From positions 1 through 25,866 of IMG/VR virus record IMGVR_UViG_3300024518_000282: a stretch of DNA of 25,866 nucleotides. One strand, 5' to 3'. The notes beneath the pieces are model-generated. The model ran no database searches, was not told the origin of the DNA, and saw only the letters and a list, made by a program, of their open reading frames with translations. The position numbers and the translations under genes were made by a program. The first letter of the stretch is position 1. Each line of letters starts with the position of its first letter. Below are positions 1 through 7,007 of this stretch, one piece after another. The DNA comes from a virus.

Positions 1-13
1 TGCTTTTGTCCAA

Positions 14-220
14 TCATACATCTTCATCGGATTCCAACAAAGAGATGTATGCATTAGCCTCACCATAAGTTGCAGCGGGTGGTAAATCGTTCATGATTAA
101 TAGATATATTTGAGGATCGGTTGGCGGGGCTAATAATGTGTTAAGCCTTATTTGCTCAAGCCTTATTTGCTCAAGCCTTCTTCTCGCTCGCTCGTGTTTA
201 ATTACATCCTCTTTTTTCAT
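14..220 (-). CDS. Small charged protein of unknown function
   Basis: The protein has 68 residues and I do not recognise it. The start was chosen at position 220 because an AGAGAGG purine tract lies about 8 bases upstream and the helicase stop codon ends one base before it; the longer reading back to 331 would run into the helicase gene. The N-terminal half is basic and probably helical, with an exact five-residue tandem duplication (LEQIR twice) encoded by a 15-base DNA repeat. The C-terminal half is neutral to acidic and ends in DEDV. It is the last gene of the replication/modification cassette seen here and is probably translated from the helicase message, so a helicase-associated role is possible but only a guess. 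Confidence 0.6.
   Translation of the reverse strand: MKKEDVIKHERARRRLEQIRLEQIRLNTLLAPPTDPQIYLLIMNDLPPAATYGEANAYISLLESDEDV
143..179. repeat. 15-bp tandem repeat, 2.5 copies
   Basis: On the + strand the unit AAGCCTTATTTGCTC occurs at 143-157 and 158-172, followed by a partial copy (AAGCCTT) at 173-179. The copies are identical. The repeat is in frame inside the small gene at 14-220, so changes in copy number would add or remove five residues without breaking the reading frame. Confidence 0.95.
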
Positions 221-221
221 A

Positions 222-1904
222 TCAAAACCTCTCTGTTTCTGATTTTCTATCCACACGCTTCCAACCGTTGGCAGCGATTGCATCAATGAGTTTACTCGCT
301 TCGACCATACTGGTGTCTGGCGAGTACCCAAATCTTCTTAACAATTTTGCTTGTTTGTATGTTGCCTTGCCATTCTTCGATCTTTCAATAAGCCTACCAA
401 TCAAAGCCGAACCTTGCGATGATGTCATGAGGGTGGCATCTGCTGTGTCCACACCAAACCTTTTCAATCCGGCAACGAGCCTGTCGGAGCATGGCTTGTT
501 AGATTCACCCCAAGCCGACTTACGGTCAACAGGCTTCATGCCAATTGCATCGAATGGATTAGATGTTTTAGATGACCAATCGACCTTGGCTCTGAGCCTT
601 GCTCTTCTGGCATGCTCTTCTGCTTCACGCCGCTTAGACTCTTTGATCTTCTCCTCAAGATCAGCACGAGCTTGTTTTAGTGCCTCGTCTACATCCTTTG
701 GTTCTTTGTACTCTTTAAGAATTTCTCTTGCTATCGTGATCTCTGCTTCACTGTATATCCCGCCAAGCAAGTTGGCTGTGTGCATAAGTTTATGCCGACC
801 AGCGTTGCCAACAAAGTCTACTATTTCTAGTGTTTGTTTCGCTGATGCTGCGATAGCACACCTTCGCTCTTCAGACGAGGACAGACCGTCAACGGTGTTG
901 GCAAGTGTGCGTGTCCCTCTCCCAACCATCTGTGCAAACAGTGACCGAGACTTTGTTGGTCGTGCTAAGACTATTACCTCAACAGTTGGTTCATCAAAAC
1001 CCTCTGTAAAGCAGCCAACATTTACAAGTATTCTAGTTTTGCCTTCTGCAAACCTTCGCAATGTTTCCCTGCGAGAGTCTTTATGTGTCTTGCCACACAC
1101 CCATTCGGATGAGCCATGCTTGTGCCGATTGAATATCTCGCACAATCTTTCAGCGTGTGCAACACTTGCTGCGAACACCAGTGTCTTACGATCACCAATA
1201 ATTTCAAGCGTTGGTGTTGCAATGCCATGAAGATTCTTTTCGTACTCCATTACTGCTGCGAGTTGCTTGCCATTAAGATCCCCGGCTGTTGTTTTAATGC
1301 CAGAATAATCTAGGCTATTAACCACAACCGACCTCTGCACTATTGGGACAAGCCAGCCATCTGCTATTGCATCGTGGATCTTATATTCATAGGCTACTGC
1401 ATCGAATATCATCCCCAACGCTTTTTCGTCTGCACGATCAGGTGTTGCAGTAACCCCCAATATTTTTATCTCAGGATTATTCTGCTTGTAATAATCTATG
1501 ATTCTTTTGTAGCTTTTAGCGGGTGCGTGATGAGCCTCATCAATTATCACCATAGAGAATTGCTTAGGGTCAAACTTGAGTAGACGGTTACTAGCGTTCT
1601 GTGTTTGAACACTGGACACAATAACCTTTGACCTTCTAAAGAAACCTTCGTCTGCACGATAGTCAGCCATCTCTATTGATGGCTTACTACCAGTAATAAC
1701 CTCTACCTTTGCAGCCGCTTGCCAGATTAATTCCTCTCGATGCGCAAGGATAAGCACCCTACCAGAGATTTCTCTATCAACAAGGTGTACAAACACAATG
1801 GTTTTACCTGTACCTGTTGGGAGAATAAGAAGTTGAGATCGGTGTTTACTCCACCCAGACTCAATAGAATCAACAGCGTCCTTTTGATACGGTCTAAGGT
1901 TCAT
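222..1904 (-). CDS. DEAD/DEAH-type superfamily 2 helicase
   Basis: ATP-dependent nucleic-acid helicase of superfamily 2 (type III restriction subunit/RecQ-like ResIII architecture), 560 residues, normal for phage members. Motifs in order: a Q-like RPYQ near residues 4-7, Walker A PTGTGKT at 29-35, Walker B DEAHH at 122-126, motif III TATP at 152-155, then in the second RecA-like domain GFDEP followed by the motif VI block QMVGRGTR near 335-345. The C-terminal third is charged and coiled-coil-like (many E, K and R), followed by a small domain containing KATYKQAKLLRRFGY, which resembles C-terminal tails of other phage helicases. Start 1904 gives an ATGA overlap with the methyltransferase stop and has a GGAAGAA tract upstream; an in-frame start at 1925 would overlap further. 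It probably unwinds DNA during phage replication or recombination. Confidence 0.93.
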   Translation of the reverse strand: MNLRPYQKDAVDSIESGWSKHRSQLLILPTGTGKTIVFVHLVDREISGRVLILAHREELIWQAAAKVEVITGSKPSIEMADYRADEGFFRRSKVIVSSVQTQNASNRLLKFDPKQFSMVIIDEAHHAPAKSYKRIIDYYKQNNPEIKILGVTATPDRADEKALGMIFDAVAYEYKIHDAIADGWLVPIVQRSVVVNSLDYSGIKTTAGDLNGKQLAAVMEYEKNLHGIATPTLEIIGDRKTLVFAASVAHAERLCEIFNRHKHGSSEWVCGKTHKDSRRETLRRFAEGKTRILVNVGCFTEGFDEPTVEVIVLARPTKSRSLFAQMVGRGTRTLANTVDGLSSSEERRCAIAASAKQTLEIVDFVGNAGRHKLMHTANLLGGIYSEAEITIAREILKEYKEPKDVDEALKQARADLEEKIKESKRREAEEHARRARLRAKVDWSSKTSNPFDAIGMKPVDRKSAWGESNKPCSDRLVAGLKRFGVDTADATLMTSSQGSALIGRLIERSKNGKATYKQAKLLRRFGYSPDTSMVEASKLIDAIAANGWKRVDRKSETERF

Positions 1905-3160
1905 TTTAATTCTTCCATCAAGCACACAAAGGCTTTCGCCGCAACAATAGGTACTACTCCGTTTCCGAGTAGTCGCAGAGAATCCAATCGACAGGAACGC
2001 ACCACGTTGCCATCGGCAATCCCATAATCTGAGCCACCCATAGCGGTGATAGTTTCTTCACCCCCGATGGTTCGTGGGGCTTCCCAGCCTTGTTGTTGTT
2101 CATTTGGTTTGCTTGGGAATAAATCTCCACCGACTTCGGATCGACTTGTTCCCGAAGATTGCAGGGTCGTGTTCGCCCCTTCCTTATTCCGTCCGCTTGT
2201 TTTCGCAACGCCTCGTCGCTTCTGGTCAGATGATCCATTGTGTTTGGTGTTGCCCAATTTACAACATCCTCCCGAAGATTCCTGCACCCGCCCCCCTTTG
2301 CAGCATCCGTCAATTCGTTTGGCTTTCTTATCTGATCTCCCCTTGTCGAATCCGTCACTTGTGGTGTTGCCCACGCTTTCACTTTCCCCTGTTCTTTGAA
2401 TACATCTGCACCCAACATCGCATCTGCCTCTGCCTTGTCTAGCCCCGCAAGTACACCCTTTCGTAGTAGGCGTACATTCCCCTCGTGTGGTCGTAGAGTT
2501 ACGTCCGGCGTTGGCCAATTCGTCTGAACAACATCTGTCAACGTGTCCCCCACCACGCTCTTCCAATGTGGCTTGGCTGCTGTCGATCTTCGACTGCCCT
2601 TCGCATCGCTGGCTGTCTGTGTCGGACACCGCAAGGATGAACACTCGCTTCCTTTGATGAGGCGCGCCGCATTCCTCCGCACTGAATATGCTTGCCGTTG
2701 CTCTGTAACCCAAAGTCTCCAATCTTCCCAAGACATGCTTGAGAACACTTGTACCTTCTTCTCCTCCATACTTAGAGGAAATAATCCCTTCGACATTTTC
2801 AAGGAAGATGATTCTTGGTTTACACTCCATGATAATTCGTTCGATGTCTGGGAACAAATGTCTTGGATCATCTGTACTTTTTTGTTGCCCTGCATGGCTG
2901 AATGGCTGGCATGGGAATCCGCCAGTGAGGATGTCCACGAGTCCACAAAACGGTCGTGCATCGAAGGTTTTAAGGTTCGTCCACAAAGGTGCTTCATCCA
3001 ATTGTTTGCTTTCCATCTTCTCAACCAAGTTCCCCGCAGCGAAGGCTTCGATCTCCACATAAGCGACCGTTCGCATTGTTGGGAGAACGCTTCTGAGTCC
3101 AAGGTCGATGCCTCCGTATCCCGAACATAAACTGAGGTGATTGATTTTGGTAGTATCCAC
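1901..3160 (-). CDS. DNA (cytosine-5)-methyltransferase
   Basis: It transfers a methyl group from S-adenosylmethionine to C5 of cytosine in DNA. All key motifs are visible in this frame: motif I LCSGYGGIDLG near residues 11-21, motif IV GGFPCQPFS with catalytic Cys about 84, motif VI ENV at 121-123, motif VIII QRKR at 169-172, and the motif IX-X block RLLGNGVVP near the C-terminus. I chose the GTG start at 3160 because AAGGA lies 7 bases upstream; the longer form from a GTG at 3199 would overlap the previous gene. The roughly 200-residue variable region between motifs VIII and IX is low-complexity, rich in G, C, S, T and R, and has recurring L/V-A/G-N-T/A units. The same DNA is open in another frame, described separately. 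A phage methyltransferase of this type usually protects phage DNA from host restriction. Confidence 0.93.
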   Translation of the reverse strand: MDTTKINHLSLCSGYGGIDLGLRSVLPTMRTVAYVEIEAFAAGNLVEKMESKQLDEAPLWTNLKTFDARPFCGLVDILTGGFPCQPFSHAGQQKSTDDPRHLFPDIERIIMECKPRIIFLENVEGIISSKYGGEEGTSVLKHVLGRLETLGYRATASIFSAEECGAPHQRKRVFILAVSDTDSQRCEGQSKIDSSQATLEERGGGHVDRCCSDELANAGRNSTTTRGECTPTTKGCTCGARQGRGRCDVGCRCIQRTGESESVGNTTSDGFDKGRSDKKAKRIDGCCKGGRVQESSGGCCKLGNTKHNGSSDQKRRGVAKTSGRNKEGANTTLQSSGTSRSEVGGDLFPSKPNEQQQGWEAPRTIGGEETITAMGGSDYGIADGNVVRSCRLDSLRLLGNGVVPIVAAKAFVCLMEELK

Positions 3161-3162
3161 AT
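1954..3162 (-). other. Long overlapping ORF in the +1 frame inside the methyltransferase gene
   Basis: This frame is open for 402 codons from an ATG at 3162 that overlaps the methyltransferase GTG as ATGTG; the same AAGGA serves both, 5 bases from this ATG. The first half shows no recognisable motif. Over about 1984-2628 it reads like a real methyltransferase target-recognition region, with repeated units CPTQTASD, WPTPDVT, WATPQVTD and WATPNTMDHL, then NLRED, RKGRTRPCNLREQVDP and SPLWVAQIMGLP. From family knowledge, W-P/A-T-P repeats and an LxPxWVxxLMG ending are typical of phage cytosine methyltransferases. Other same-strand shadow frames in this window rarely exceed 90 codons. It could be an overprinted gene, a region reached by frameshifting, or the ancestral frame of a gene with compensating indels. 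Confidence 0.5.
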
Positions 3163-3176
3163 TTCTATCCTTTCGT

Positions 3177-4037
3177 TTATAAGCCACACATGCCTTCACA
3201 CTCGTTGTCCCAAAGGGCTAAATCTGGTTGACCTTTTTCGGCACTTGTCCGAAGGTCAGCGTCTCTTAGTGGAACACAACTTTTGTGCAAATACATATTC
3301 TTTCTAATTTTACCACGCTTGTCCTCTCGTATCTTGTCATCAAAATCGCAAGCGTTTTCCCATTCTTCCTCGTTTTCCCTAATTTTTCGCCACTCGTTTG
3401 TAGAATGGAATGGGCATCCTATGCAAGCAGATCGGGGGACAGTGATTTCAGGATAGTTTTCTTCCAACCATTTTATGCAATCACGCCTTCGCCAATTCTT
3501 ACCATCCATATAATCACAACCCCAAGAAATTAGCGGGAAAACATTTCTGCACCAAACATTGCGTGATGGTTTTGCCCTTGTTGCTTCATCATATGAAATG
3601 CCCATCCATTGCTCAATCACAACTTCTTTTGGAGCGCGTTGCCTATATTTCAAACCTAGAATGTTCTCGCGTAAGTATTTAGTCACTGGGGCAATCTTGA
3701 AATCCATAGTGCATTGCCGCATTGAAATCCCCTCTTGTTGTCCCTCAATTGTTGCCGTGTAAAATGGCAACATTGAAAACCTTTTGCCTTCAGGATTTGT
3801 GATGTTGTTCAAGACGGAATCCTTCAGGTTATCTCCATCCCTTTTGACAACGGCAACAGGAATGCCGTGCCTCTCACCTTCTTTTTTACACCAATCTAAA
3901 TGTGAATAAACAGATGCTGGCTCCCACCCAGTGTCGGCGAATACTGCGGCATCGAGTTTCGGTAAAAGTCCACGGCAGCTCATCAAAAATAAACAAGTGG
4001 ATTGGATTCCTGCTCCAAACGAAAGCACCTGTTTCAT
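3177..4037 (-). CDS. PAPS-reductase-like PP-loop protein (IbrA-like)
   Basis: Member of the phosphoadenosine phosphosulfate reductase/adenine nucleotide alpha-hydrolase superfamily, 286 residues. The ATP-binding PP-loop is SFGAGIQST at residues 6-14. Further on are RQCTMDFKIAPV and a CIGCPFHS motif, cysteine pairs typical of phage members of the family, which differ from the sulfate-assimilation CysH signature. Start 4037 makes an ATGA overlap with the ParB-like gene and has AAGGA 6 bases upstream; an upstream in-frame start at 4115 would extend into that gene. Known relatives include phage-borne IbrA, which is encoded beside the ParB-like IbrB, and DndC of DNA phosphorothioation. Its neighbours here (ParB-like before, cytosine methyltransferase after) point to DNA or nucleotide chemistry rather than sulfate assimilation. 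The exact substrate is unknown. Confidence 0.82.
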   Translation of the reverse strand: MKQVLSFGAGIQSTCLFLMSCRGLLPKLDAAVFADTGWEPASVYSHLDWCKKEGERHGIPVAVVKRDGDNLKDSVLNNITNPEGKRFSMLPFYTATIEGQQEGISMRQCTMDFKIAPVTKYLRENILGLKYRQRAPKEVVIEQWMGISYDEATRAKPSRNVWCRNVFPLISWGCDYMDGKNWRRRDCIKWLEENYPEITVPRSACIGCPFHSTNEWRKIRENEEEWENACDFDDKIREDKRGKIRKNMYLHKSCVPLRDADLRTSAEKGQPDLALWDNECEGMCGL

Positions 4038-4912
4038 ATTGTTCCTTTCATTTCTTCGGGCAAACATTTCCATAACTGTTGGGAGAGCCATCCACGATGA
4101 GAACATTCTGAACAACCATCGCCGTCACAGTAGACACACACCGCATGGGGCATCGCTGTTTTCCTTAACGCAGTAATAATGTTATGACAATCTGCAACAA
4201 AAGCATTAGTTGCTACATCGGCAGCAACGGCATCCATTCTTGATTCTGATTTTTCGCCCCATGTTTTCAGAGCATGGGCATGGGTTATAAGATCTGAAAT
4301 TTCATCTGTTATGTACCCCCATTTTCTACAAAGATGTTCAGGGATTACATTGCCAACCGCATCCTTCTGCACAGGAGGAGCGGGAGGGTTCTTAACAAAC
4401 ACATCCTTGGGACTTCCTATGTTGCTTGTTTCTACTTCTCGACCACCCTTGGTCACTCTTAACGTAGGTTGACTTGCAGAGTCTGCAAGTGAGTTTCTAT
4501 TTGTTCGGACTAATTCGTGCGACACACCAACGTGGCTTGCGATCATGGAGTCGCTCCACTCTGGATGAATTTTTAATCCCATCACGACAGCCCTACGTTT
4601 GTCTGCATTTGTCCTTCTAATGCCATGAGTTTGGTTCGCTGCAATAGCAAACCACTGAGCGTCCTCACGAGTCCCCTCACGAACATCTGCGTTAATCTTG
4701 GACATCAACGCCTTCCGAGCAGCGTGCCATCTATGGAAGCCGTCAGCAAGCCACATGTCAACACCGTCATTGAACACAACAATGGGCGGCAACTCTTTTG
4801 CCGACTCGTATGCTGCGGCATAATCTGAAACCGCGTTGACATCTATGGATACTCTTGACTGTGTATCACCGTTGATTTTAATATCTTCTACAAATATATC
4901 TTTAATAGTCAT
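4034..4912 (-). CDS. ParB-like nuclease-domain protein with C-terminal zinc finger (IbrB-like)
   Basis: The protein has 292 residues. The N-terminal ParB/sulfiredoxin-type domain covers about residues 1-100, with the diagnostic LADGFHR motif around 55-61. A helix-turn-helix-like stretch with ASHVGVSHELVR lies near 120-140. The middle is a variable, proline-containing linker (KNPPAPPV). Near the C-terminus CVYCDGDGCSECSHRGW has CxxC pairs arranged like a DnaJ-type zinc finger. Start 4912 was chosen because GGAG lies 6 bases upstream; the in-frame ATG at 4942 has no such site. It overlaps the PAPS-reductase-like gene by ATGA, so the two are probably co-translated. Phage ParB-like proteins may bind or nick DNA or use CTP/ATP; which applies here cannot be told from sequence. 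Confidence 0.85.
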   Translation of the reverse strand: MTIKDIFVEDIKINGDTQSRVSIDVNAVSDYAAAYESAKELPPIVVFNDGVDMWLADGFHRWHAARKALMSKINADVREGTREDAQWFAIAANQTHGIRRTNADKRRAVVMGLKIHPEWSDSMIASHVGVSHELVRTNRNSLADSASQPTLRVTKGGREVETSNIGSPKDVFVKNPPAPPVQKDAVGNVIPEHLCRKWGYITDEISDLITHAHALKTWGEKSESRMDAVAADVATNAFVADCHNIITALRKTAMPHAVCVYCDGDGCSECSHRGWLSQQLWKCLPEEMKGTI

Positions 4913-4969
4913 AATTAACTCCATGAAAAAAGTCGATGACAACCAACGAGGGCTGCCACCGACCAGAGG

Positions 4970-5476
4970 TTACTTGATACTTAGGCGGTTGCCCCTATCT
5001 TGCAGAATAGCAAAATCAAGTTCCTTGCCATTCTCTAGTGCTTCGCGGATTTTATTCTTATTAGGTTCAAGCCTCACGACTGAGAATTCGTGGGGGACTT
5101 CACCATGAATATCTAGTGGCTGTTTGCCACCATTGCCAGCAACAGTAACGCGATAGCGATCTGTTTCTAACTTCTTTATTCCAAGTTCAGTCAAAGCAAT
5201 TTTCAACCTGTTTGCTAAAAATGCTGCGGTACTAGAGTCCGTTCTAGCACGAGCAGCCAAGCGATCTGCCTCCGCCTTCCTTGTGGCAGACCTTGCCTTT
5301 AACTCAGTAATAAATGCAGCATAATTATCTACCTTATTATCTAAGTCATCTTGCATCTCAGAAATCCAAGTGCTGATAGCATTCTCAATTTGCGGATCTT
5401 CCATGTTCCCGCCGCATTCTTGAATCAAATCATCAAGCACAACCATATTATCTGTAATTTCTAATAGGGTACTCAA
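4970..5476 (-). CDS. Siphovirus Gp157-family protein
   Basis: The protein has 168 residues and matches the pattern of the Siphovirus Gp157 family: an N-terminal helical, coiled-coil-rich half (about residues 10-95, with ARSATRKAEADRLAARA and FLANRLKIAL) followed by a short beta-rich C-terminal half (KKLETDRYRVTVAGNGG, and EFSVVRLEPNKNKIREALENG). Family members have been linked to phage resistance and are usually encoded with recombination genes, as here. The start is TTG at 5476, with GGAGG 7 bases upstream and a TTGA overlap with the preceding DUF669-like stop; no ATG fits better. The protein may assist the adjacent Sak4-like ATPase and SSB-like protein, but its biochemical role is not established. 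Confidence 0.85.
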   Translation of the reverse strand: MSTLLEITDNMVVLDDLIQECGGNMEDPQIENAISTWISEMQDDLDNKVDNYAAFITELKARSATRKAEADRLAARARTDSSTAAFLANRLKIALTELGIKKLETDRYRVTVAGNGGKQPLDIHGEVPHEFSVVRLEPNKNKIREALENGKELDFAILQDRGNRLSIK

Positions 5477-5967
5477 AACGGAACCTCCGAATCTGGTGGT
5501 ACTGTTTCTTGTTTAGCAGCAGATACAGCAGACTCAAGATCTCCTGTATTCACAGGCACTATGTCAGAATAATCCTTGCCGTTCTGTGATTTTTTCCACT
5601 CAACATTGATAGCTAACTTTCGACCAATAAGATTTGTTTCTGCAAACTCTGGGTCAGCAAACGATGCAGGAGTAATTCCTGCCTCGGTCATCTTCGACAT
5701 ATTAGCAGGAGGGTCACATTCTTTTAGTATCCTTGCGAGAACCCAACCCGCCTTGTCAGAGAGTGTCACAAATTGTGCAGCCTCTCTTGCTTCTTGATCT
5801 GCAAAGATAATCAATATCTGTGGATCACCCTTACTACTTTCAAACGTACCATTCTTACCACCATGTACAACCTTTACGATGTGTACTTGGTGCATACCAG
5901 TAGGTAGGCGTTCAGCGAAATCGCCACCGCCGTCCTCTGTTGCTTTTTCATTCCAATCAAAGCTCAT
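5473..5967 (-). CDS. DUF669-like single-stranded-DNA-binding protein
   Basis: The protein has 164 residues and resembles DUF669 phage proteins, which act as single-stranded-DNA-binding proteins next to Sak4-type recombinases. The N-terminus begins MSFDWNEK, the usual DUF669-like opening; the middle contains a beta-rich core with LIGRKLAINVEWKKSQNGKDY. The last residues PDSEVPF form an acidic tip with a terminal Pro-Phe, very like the SSB tail (DDDIPF-type) that recruits repair and replication proteins. AGGAG sits 6 bases before the ATG. It lies between the Sak4-like ATPase gene (14 bases upstream) and the Gp157 gene (TTGA overlap). It probably coats single-stranded DNA during phage recombination and replication. 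Confidence 0.82.
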   Translation of the reverse strand: MSFDWNEKATEDGGGDFAERLPTGMHQVHIVKVVHGGKNGTFESSKGDPQILIIFADQEAREAAQFVTLSDKAGWVLARILKECDPPANMSKMTEAGITPASFADPEFAETNLIGRKLAINVEWKKSQNGKDYSDIVPVNTGDLESAVSAAKQETVPPDSEVPF

Positions 5968-5981
5968 AATTAACTCCTAAG

Positions 5982-6743
5982 TTAAAACTTTTCTACCTTG
6001 GCTGTTTCGACCACCGAACCAACCTCTTCGCCATCGAACACTTCTTTGGCATAATCTACTAAATCAACTTCTGCATCCTCAAGCCATGCTTTCATCTGTT
6101 TTCCAAATTTCACACCCGGTTTCTCAATCAAAACATCTTGAAACTTGCCAGTACGGTCTTTAATTACATGACCAATATGTTCCGTACTAATCTCCATCAA
6201 GAGGTCGAATTCATATTCGATTCCCTTGCCCTGTTCAGGTGCTAAACCAACCCTGTCAATCGTGGTTTTGCCGCGAGAATTCTCGCCAACCTTCCACTCG
6301 GTTTTGGTTCGCATGGTTGCGATGATATGACATGGAGAACGTAGCATGGCATCCACAAGTGATCTCTGCCTAGGCGTTCCTTCGCTCCAAGCAGACCAAG
6401 TGTTTCCGCGATACTTTGTTTTGGCAAGATTATCAATCTCTGTCAATAACTCCTGCCACGCATGGGTCAAACTGTCAATGATTAGAACATCATAATTTGA
6501 TCCAGCGTCATTGATTGCTGCGACATAGTGGTCGATGCTTCGACCCTCTAGTTCACAAACATCAAACCCAAAACGATCTGCGTACTTACTAGCACTGCCA
6601 CGTTCTGTATCAATGACGGCAACCTTTTTACCAAGTCCTCCTGCAACAGCAAGAGCCGTGTATGTTTTTCCTGCACCCGCAGGGCCAAAAATTGCAGCAC
6701 GAAGTTTCGACTGCTTCTTAGTGGCTTTACTAAATTTTCCCAT
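5982..6743 (-). CDS. Sak4-like RecA-fold ATPase (AAA_24), recombination
   Basis: The protein has 253 residues with a RecA-like core: Walker A GPAGAGKT at 20-27 and Walker B VLIIDS at 86-91, followed by SLTHAW. IDTERGSASKYAD at about 44-56 is typical of phage Sak4/AAA_24 proteins. A serine/threonine- and tryptophan-containing segment (NTWSAWSEGTPRQR) and ATMRTKTEW complete the usual pattern. Sak4 proteins are single-strand-annealing recombinases that work with a phage SSB, and a DUF669-like gene follows directly. The start codon has a textbook AAAGGAGG site 5 bases upstream, the strongest ribosome binding site in the window. It is the first gene after the 260-base non-coding gap, so it likely heads the replication/modification transcription unit. 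Confidence 0.88.
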   Translation of the reverse strand: MGKFSKATKKQSKLRAAIFGPAGAGKTYTALAVAGGLGKKVAVIDTERGSASKYADRFGFDVCELEGRSIDHYVAAINDAGSNYDVLIIDSLTHAWQELLTEIDNLAKTKYRGNTWSAWSEGTPRQRSLVDAMLRSPCHIIATMRTKTEWKVGENSRGKTTIDRVGLAPEQGKGIEYEFDLLMEISTEHIGHVIKDRTGKFQDVLIEKPGVKFGKQMKAWLEDAEVDLVDYAKEVFDGEEVGSVVETAKVEKF

Positions 6744-6779
6744 ATGAACCTCCTTTGGTCGTGGGGAATCACCCCGCCA

Positions 6780-6793
6780 ACCCCCGAAGGGGT
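6780..6793 (-). other. Leader hairpin upstream of the Sak4-like gene
   Basis: ACCCC and GGGGT form a 5-bp GC-rich stem around a 4-base loop. A second possible GGGG/CCCC pairing lies just downstream at about 6763-6775. Both lie in the 5' leader between the gap and the start codon at 6743, and could affect messenger stability or translation. No uridine run follows, so it is not a standard terminator. Confidence 0.5.
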
Positions 6794-6859
6794 CAACGAA
6801 GTGAAAGGATAGAACGACACGACCGTCTAATCCTAAGAAAAGATTATTATGCCCAGAAC

Positions 6860-6872
6860 AACTAGGCTAGTT
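6860..6872. promoter_or_regulatory. 13-bp perfect palindrome, operator-like
   Basis: AACTAG and CTAGTT flank a single central base. A short symmetric site near an AT-rich -10-like sequence is typical of a repressor or activator operator. No phage repressor gene is visible in the window, so its binding partner is unknown. Confidence 0.4.
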
Positions 6873-6883
6873 ACCACAAAATA

Positions 6884-6922
6884 ACAAGCGAAATAAGACA
6901 CATATAGTCCAATTTCGCTTGT
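6884..6922. terminator. 11-bp inverted repeat, candidate terminator
   Basis: ACAAGCGAAAT at 6884-6894 is exactly complementary to ATTTCGCTTGT at 6912-6922, with a 17-base loop. On the minus strand the second arm is followed by TATTTTG. It lies about 85 bases past the metallophosphoesterase stop and could end late transcription. The long loop and short T-run are weak for a rho-independent terminator; a protein-binding site is the alternative. Confidence 0.4.
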
Positions 6923-7007
6923 CTTGGTGTGGCTTGTTTTATTGGTCGTGTCCAACATACCTAATAGTATGACAGAAAAGTTCACAACCGTCTACTGGCA
7001 GCAACGA

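Larger units (their letters stand above)
6744..7007. promoter_or_regulatory. Repeat-rich intergenic region between late and replication cassettes
   Basis: About 260 bases with no convincing ORF. It contains an 11-bp inverted repeat (6884-6922), a 13-bp palindrome (6860-6872) and a short GC-rich hairpin in the leader of the Sak4-like gene (6780-6793). GGTCGTG occurs three times: + strand at 6757-6763 and 6944-6950, inverted at 6818-6824; the last two belong to a 9-bp inverted pair, GACACGACC at 6816-6824 and GGTCGTGTC at 6944-6952. ACCGTCTA is repeated at 6822-6829 and 6987-6994. An AT-rich CATAATAAT on the minus strand near 6846-6854 is the only -10-like element seen, and no good -35 accompanies it. 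It should hold a promoter for the leftward genes, and possibly an operator or replication origin. Confidence 0.5.

Noticed and set aside
268-1230. Long + strand ORF of 320 codons opposite the helicase gene
   Set aside because: It is antisense to a gene with clear helicase motifs, has no recognisable domain or good ribosome binding site, and its composition follows the complementary codons.
2543-3130. + strand ORF of 195 codons opposite the methyltransferase
   Set aside because: It is antisense to the catalytic half of the methyltransferase and its translation shows no protein-like motif, unlike the +1 frame on the gene strand.
6548-6820. 90-codon minus-strand ORF overlapping the start of the Sak4-like gene
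   Set aside because: It runs in another frame through a well-conserved Walker A region, has no motif, and its start lies in the leader without a ribosome binding site.
6840-6960. Sigma-70-type promoter in the main gap
   Set aside because: AT-rich -10-like sequences exist, but no -35 element at 16-18 bases gave more than a poor match, so I list the region as regulatory without naming a promoter.
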